Source: Helianthus annuus (lineage: Eukaryota > Streptophyta > Magnoliopsida > Asterales > Asteraceae). Taken from it: a stretch of 64,000 nucleotides of DNA. The DNA lies in contig NC_035444.2 of the NCBI RefSeq assembly GCF_002127325.2, forward strand, positions 78,799,392 to 78,863,391. Direction: 5' to 3'. Within the stretch, counting starts at the first letter, position 1, and each line of letters opens with the position of its first letter. Under the pieces are notes generated by a model that had not been told where the DNA came from, made no database searches, and saw nothing but the letters and a program-made list of their open reading frames with translations. The position numbers and the translations under genes were made by a program. Below are positions 62,503 through 64,000 of this stretch, piece by piece.

Positions 62503-63582
62503 CCCCGGATAGCTGAAATTTTATTTCATTGGCATTAACAAAAGTAACTTGTAATTATTATGTTCATTATTTAGGTCTCTAGATGAATAAGTTAAACATG
62601 CCCTAAATATACTTTACATAGCTTAGAAAATAGGCTTAGAGGTATTTGGTGCGCAAAAATAAACTTATTTGATCAACAGGGACTAAAAGCGTCAAAAAGT
62701 GCATAAGTTTGCATTTTCGCGCATATCTTACGTTCTGAACATATCCGGAAATCCAAAACTTTATGTTATCACTAAAATATTTTATTTTAGTGTTTGGCAT
62801 GATAAAATTCCATTCTTCGCGTAATTTGGATCGTTTTTCGCGTCCGTTCGTGTTTCATCGTAATTAGCCGAACAACGCAACCGTACGACCAAACGAACCG
62901 ACATCCGGCATATTTTTGAGCATGTTTTATGTTCCCTACGTTTAGACATCATTGTAGAGCCTTGAGAATGGCTTAACGGGATTTAAACGGGTCAAATATG
63001 AGCTTAAACACATACAAGGACCAAAACTGCAACTTCTGAAAGTTTATTTGATCTGTGCAGGCCGTAGCCTACGCCCCCTGCAGCGTATCCTACGCCCAGG
63101 TCTAGGCAGATTCTTATTTTCAGCATTCTTGTCGTCTTTCAAGGGCTTTTATGTAAAATTCTCAATACCATGAGCTGGTTTTCAACCTCCATTGTATTTA
63201 GAAACCATGGGCACACATGGAGGGCCAAGATTGAAGCACGGGTTACGAGAAACGATCCTAACGGTTCTTAATCGTAATTAGGTAGATATTAAACCCTCAA
63301 AAGGGCACCTCCTAATTACCACGTTTGCTTAGTTAATTGTCGGGTCAAAGTAATTAAAATAAAAGTCAAGCGAGTCGGTTTTTAAAAAAAATTCATAACT
63401 AATGATGTAAAGGCAATAAAATCAGTTTTGTCACTTTAATAACATGGTAAATATTAATTGAACATGTCTAGGCATGTTCAACCCGACAATTCTAAGTTTA
63501 GGCTCGGTTCGGAATCGAAAGTCGCAAAAGTAGACCTTTGCTTTGACTTTCCGTTCTGACCTGATTTAGCTTAGTTTAGATA
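62503..63582. other. Unassigned AT-rich sequence with a TACGCC cluster
   Basis: No gene supported. 63060-63100 carries GTAGCCTACGCCCC and GCGTATCCTACGCCC, two related words about 20 bp apart, reminiscent of the word doublets in C and D. May be part of an LTR whose ends I could not define. Confidence 0.4.
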
Positions 63583-64000
63583 TGTAGGATCGGCGCGGAC
63601 CCGAAACGAGTCGATCAGAGGCGTTCTACACAATATGAAAGGCGGAAACAGACATATCGTGTGTGATTCAACAAGATGTTCATTTTAACTGTCTGTTATA
63701 TTGATTCTGATACGATTACAGATCTGTAGACACTTCGACAGAGCTTCGCCGTCGGAAACACTCTTCTTAATTCCATTTCAAATGAACCGGAATGACTCCT
63801 ATTTATAGACTTCTTAATTCCACACGAAACATACTTACACAGAATCAATACAAGCGAAATTACATACTCACACGGAATTACCTTGTAATTCCGTGCGCAA
63901 TTACATATTAACATTTCAAGCGGAATTAGTCCTTCTCAAGTGGAATTAACTTTTTTGCATGATTTCTCGATCTTTGTGCCATGAACAATGCAAGACTCGA
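63583..64000 (-). repeat. F-like copia LTR, outer edge, cut by the window
   Basis: TGTAGGATCGG starts a block that follows the F 5' LTR in order (AAAGGCGGAAACAGACATAT, GTAGACACTTCGACAG). No primer site lies to its left, so it is the outer end of a minus-strand element (3' LTR) or a solo LTR. 63820-63960 is rich in CGGAATT/CGAAATT words. The minus-strand frame 63914-63696 inside it is not credited. Confidence 0.65.

Overview
The window is plant nuclear DNA made almost entirely of nested transposable elements; I see no intact conventional host gene. A eudicot, most likely Asteraceae, is my best guess, from the style of the long LTR elements (established-knowledge impression, not proven; I would not name a genus). 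Evidence for a plant: Ty3/gypsy elements of the Tat type with a second RNase H, a Tekay/Del-type gag, initiator-Met and Asp primer-binding sites, a FAR1/MULE relic, and Tourist and Mutator MITEs.

Layout, reconstructed from LTR ends and target-site duplications (TSDs). The outermost layer is a FAR1/MULE-like relic (54635-58008, keyword GTAGAGTAAT), whose other half must lie left of the window. Into it went D (49467-54634, +), a non-autonomous Athila-like element of which only the 3' part is visible. Into D went F (28667-49466, -), a Ty1/copia element with a decayed gag. F received three insertions: C (29342-36581, -, TSD AAAAC), a relative of D; E (40398-49332, +, TSD CATCA), a Tekay-like element with intact gag and shredded pol; and B (1-28666, -), a copia-type non-autonomous element carrying an unrecognised long gene. 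B was interrupted by A-outer (5958-27470, +, TSD GTCCT), and A-outer by a near-full-length sister, A-inner (7960-18716, -, TSD GCTGC). LTR divergence read by eye agrees with the order: B about 5%, C about 2%, A-outer 5/737, A-inner 3/720, E about 10 changes in 2436.

Right of the nest: a Mutator-type MITE (56168-57861, 9-bp TSD) with a Tourist MITE inside one arm, a truncated third Tat-type element G (58009-61568), a second Tourist MITE (62186-62499), unassigned sequence, and from 63583 the edge of another copia LTR.

How the genes work together: A-inner encodes a gag-protease ORF and an RT/RNase H/aRNH/integrase ORF in the same frame, separated by one TAG in the strong readthrough context CAA-TAG-CAA-TTA, plus an antisense four-exon gene with its own TATA box. 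A-outer is the same with nonsense mutations. B, C, D and E lack a usable pol and would need trans-mobilisation. The most unusual property is that each family is saturated with its own short, often palindromic word (GATC in A, CAGTG/CACTG in B, CACGGGGCCGTG doublets at 21-bp spacing in C/D, ATTTCGTGCGAAAT in F, GTAGAGTAAT in the FAR1 relic).
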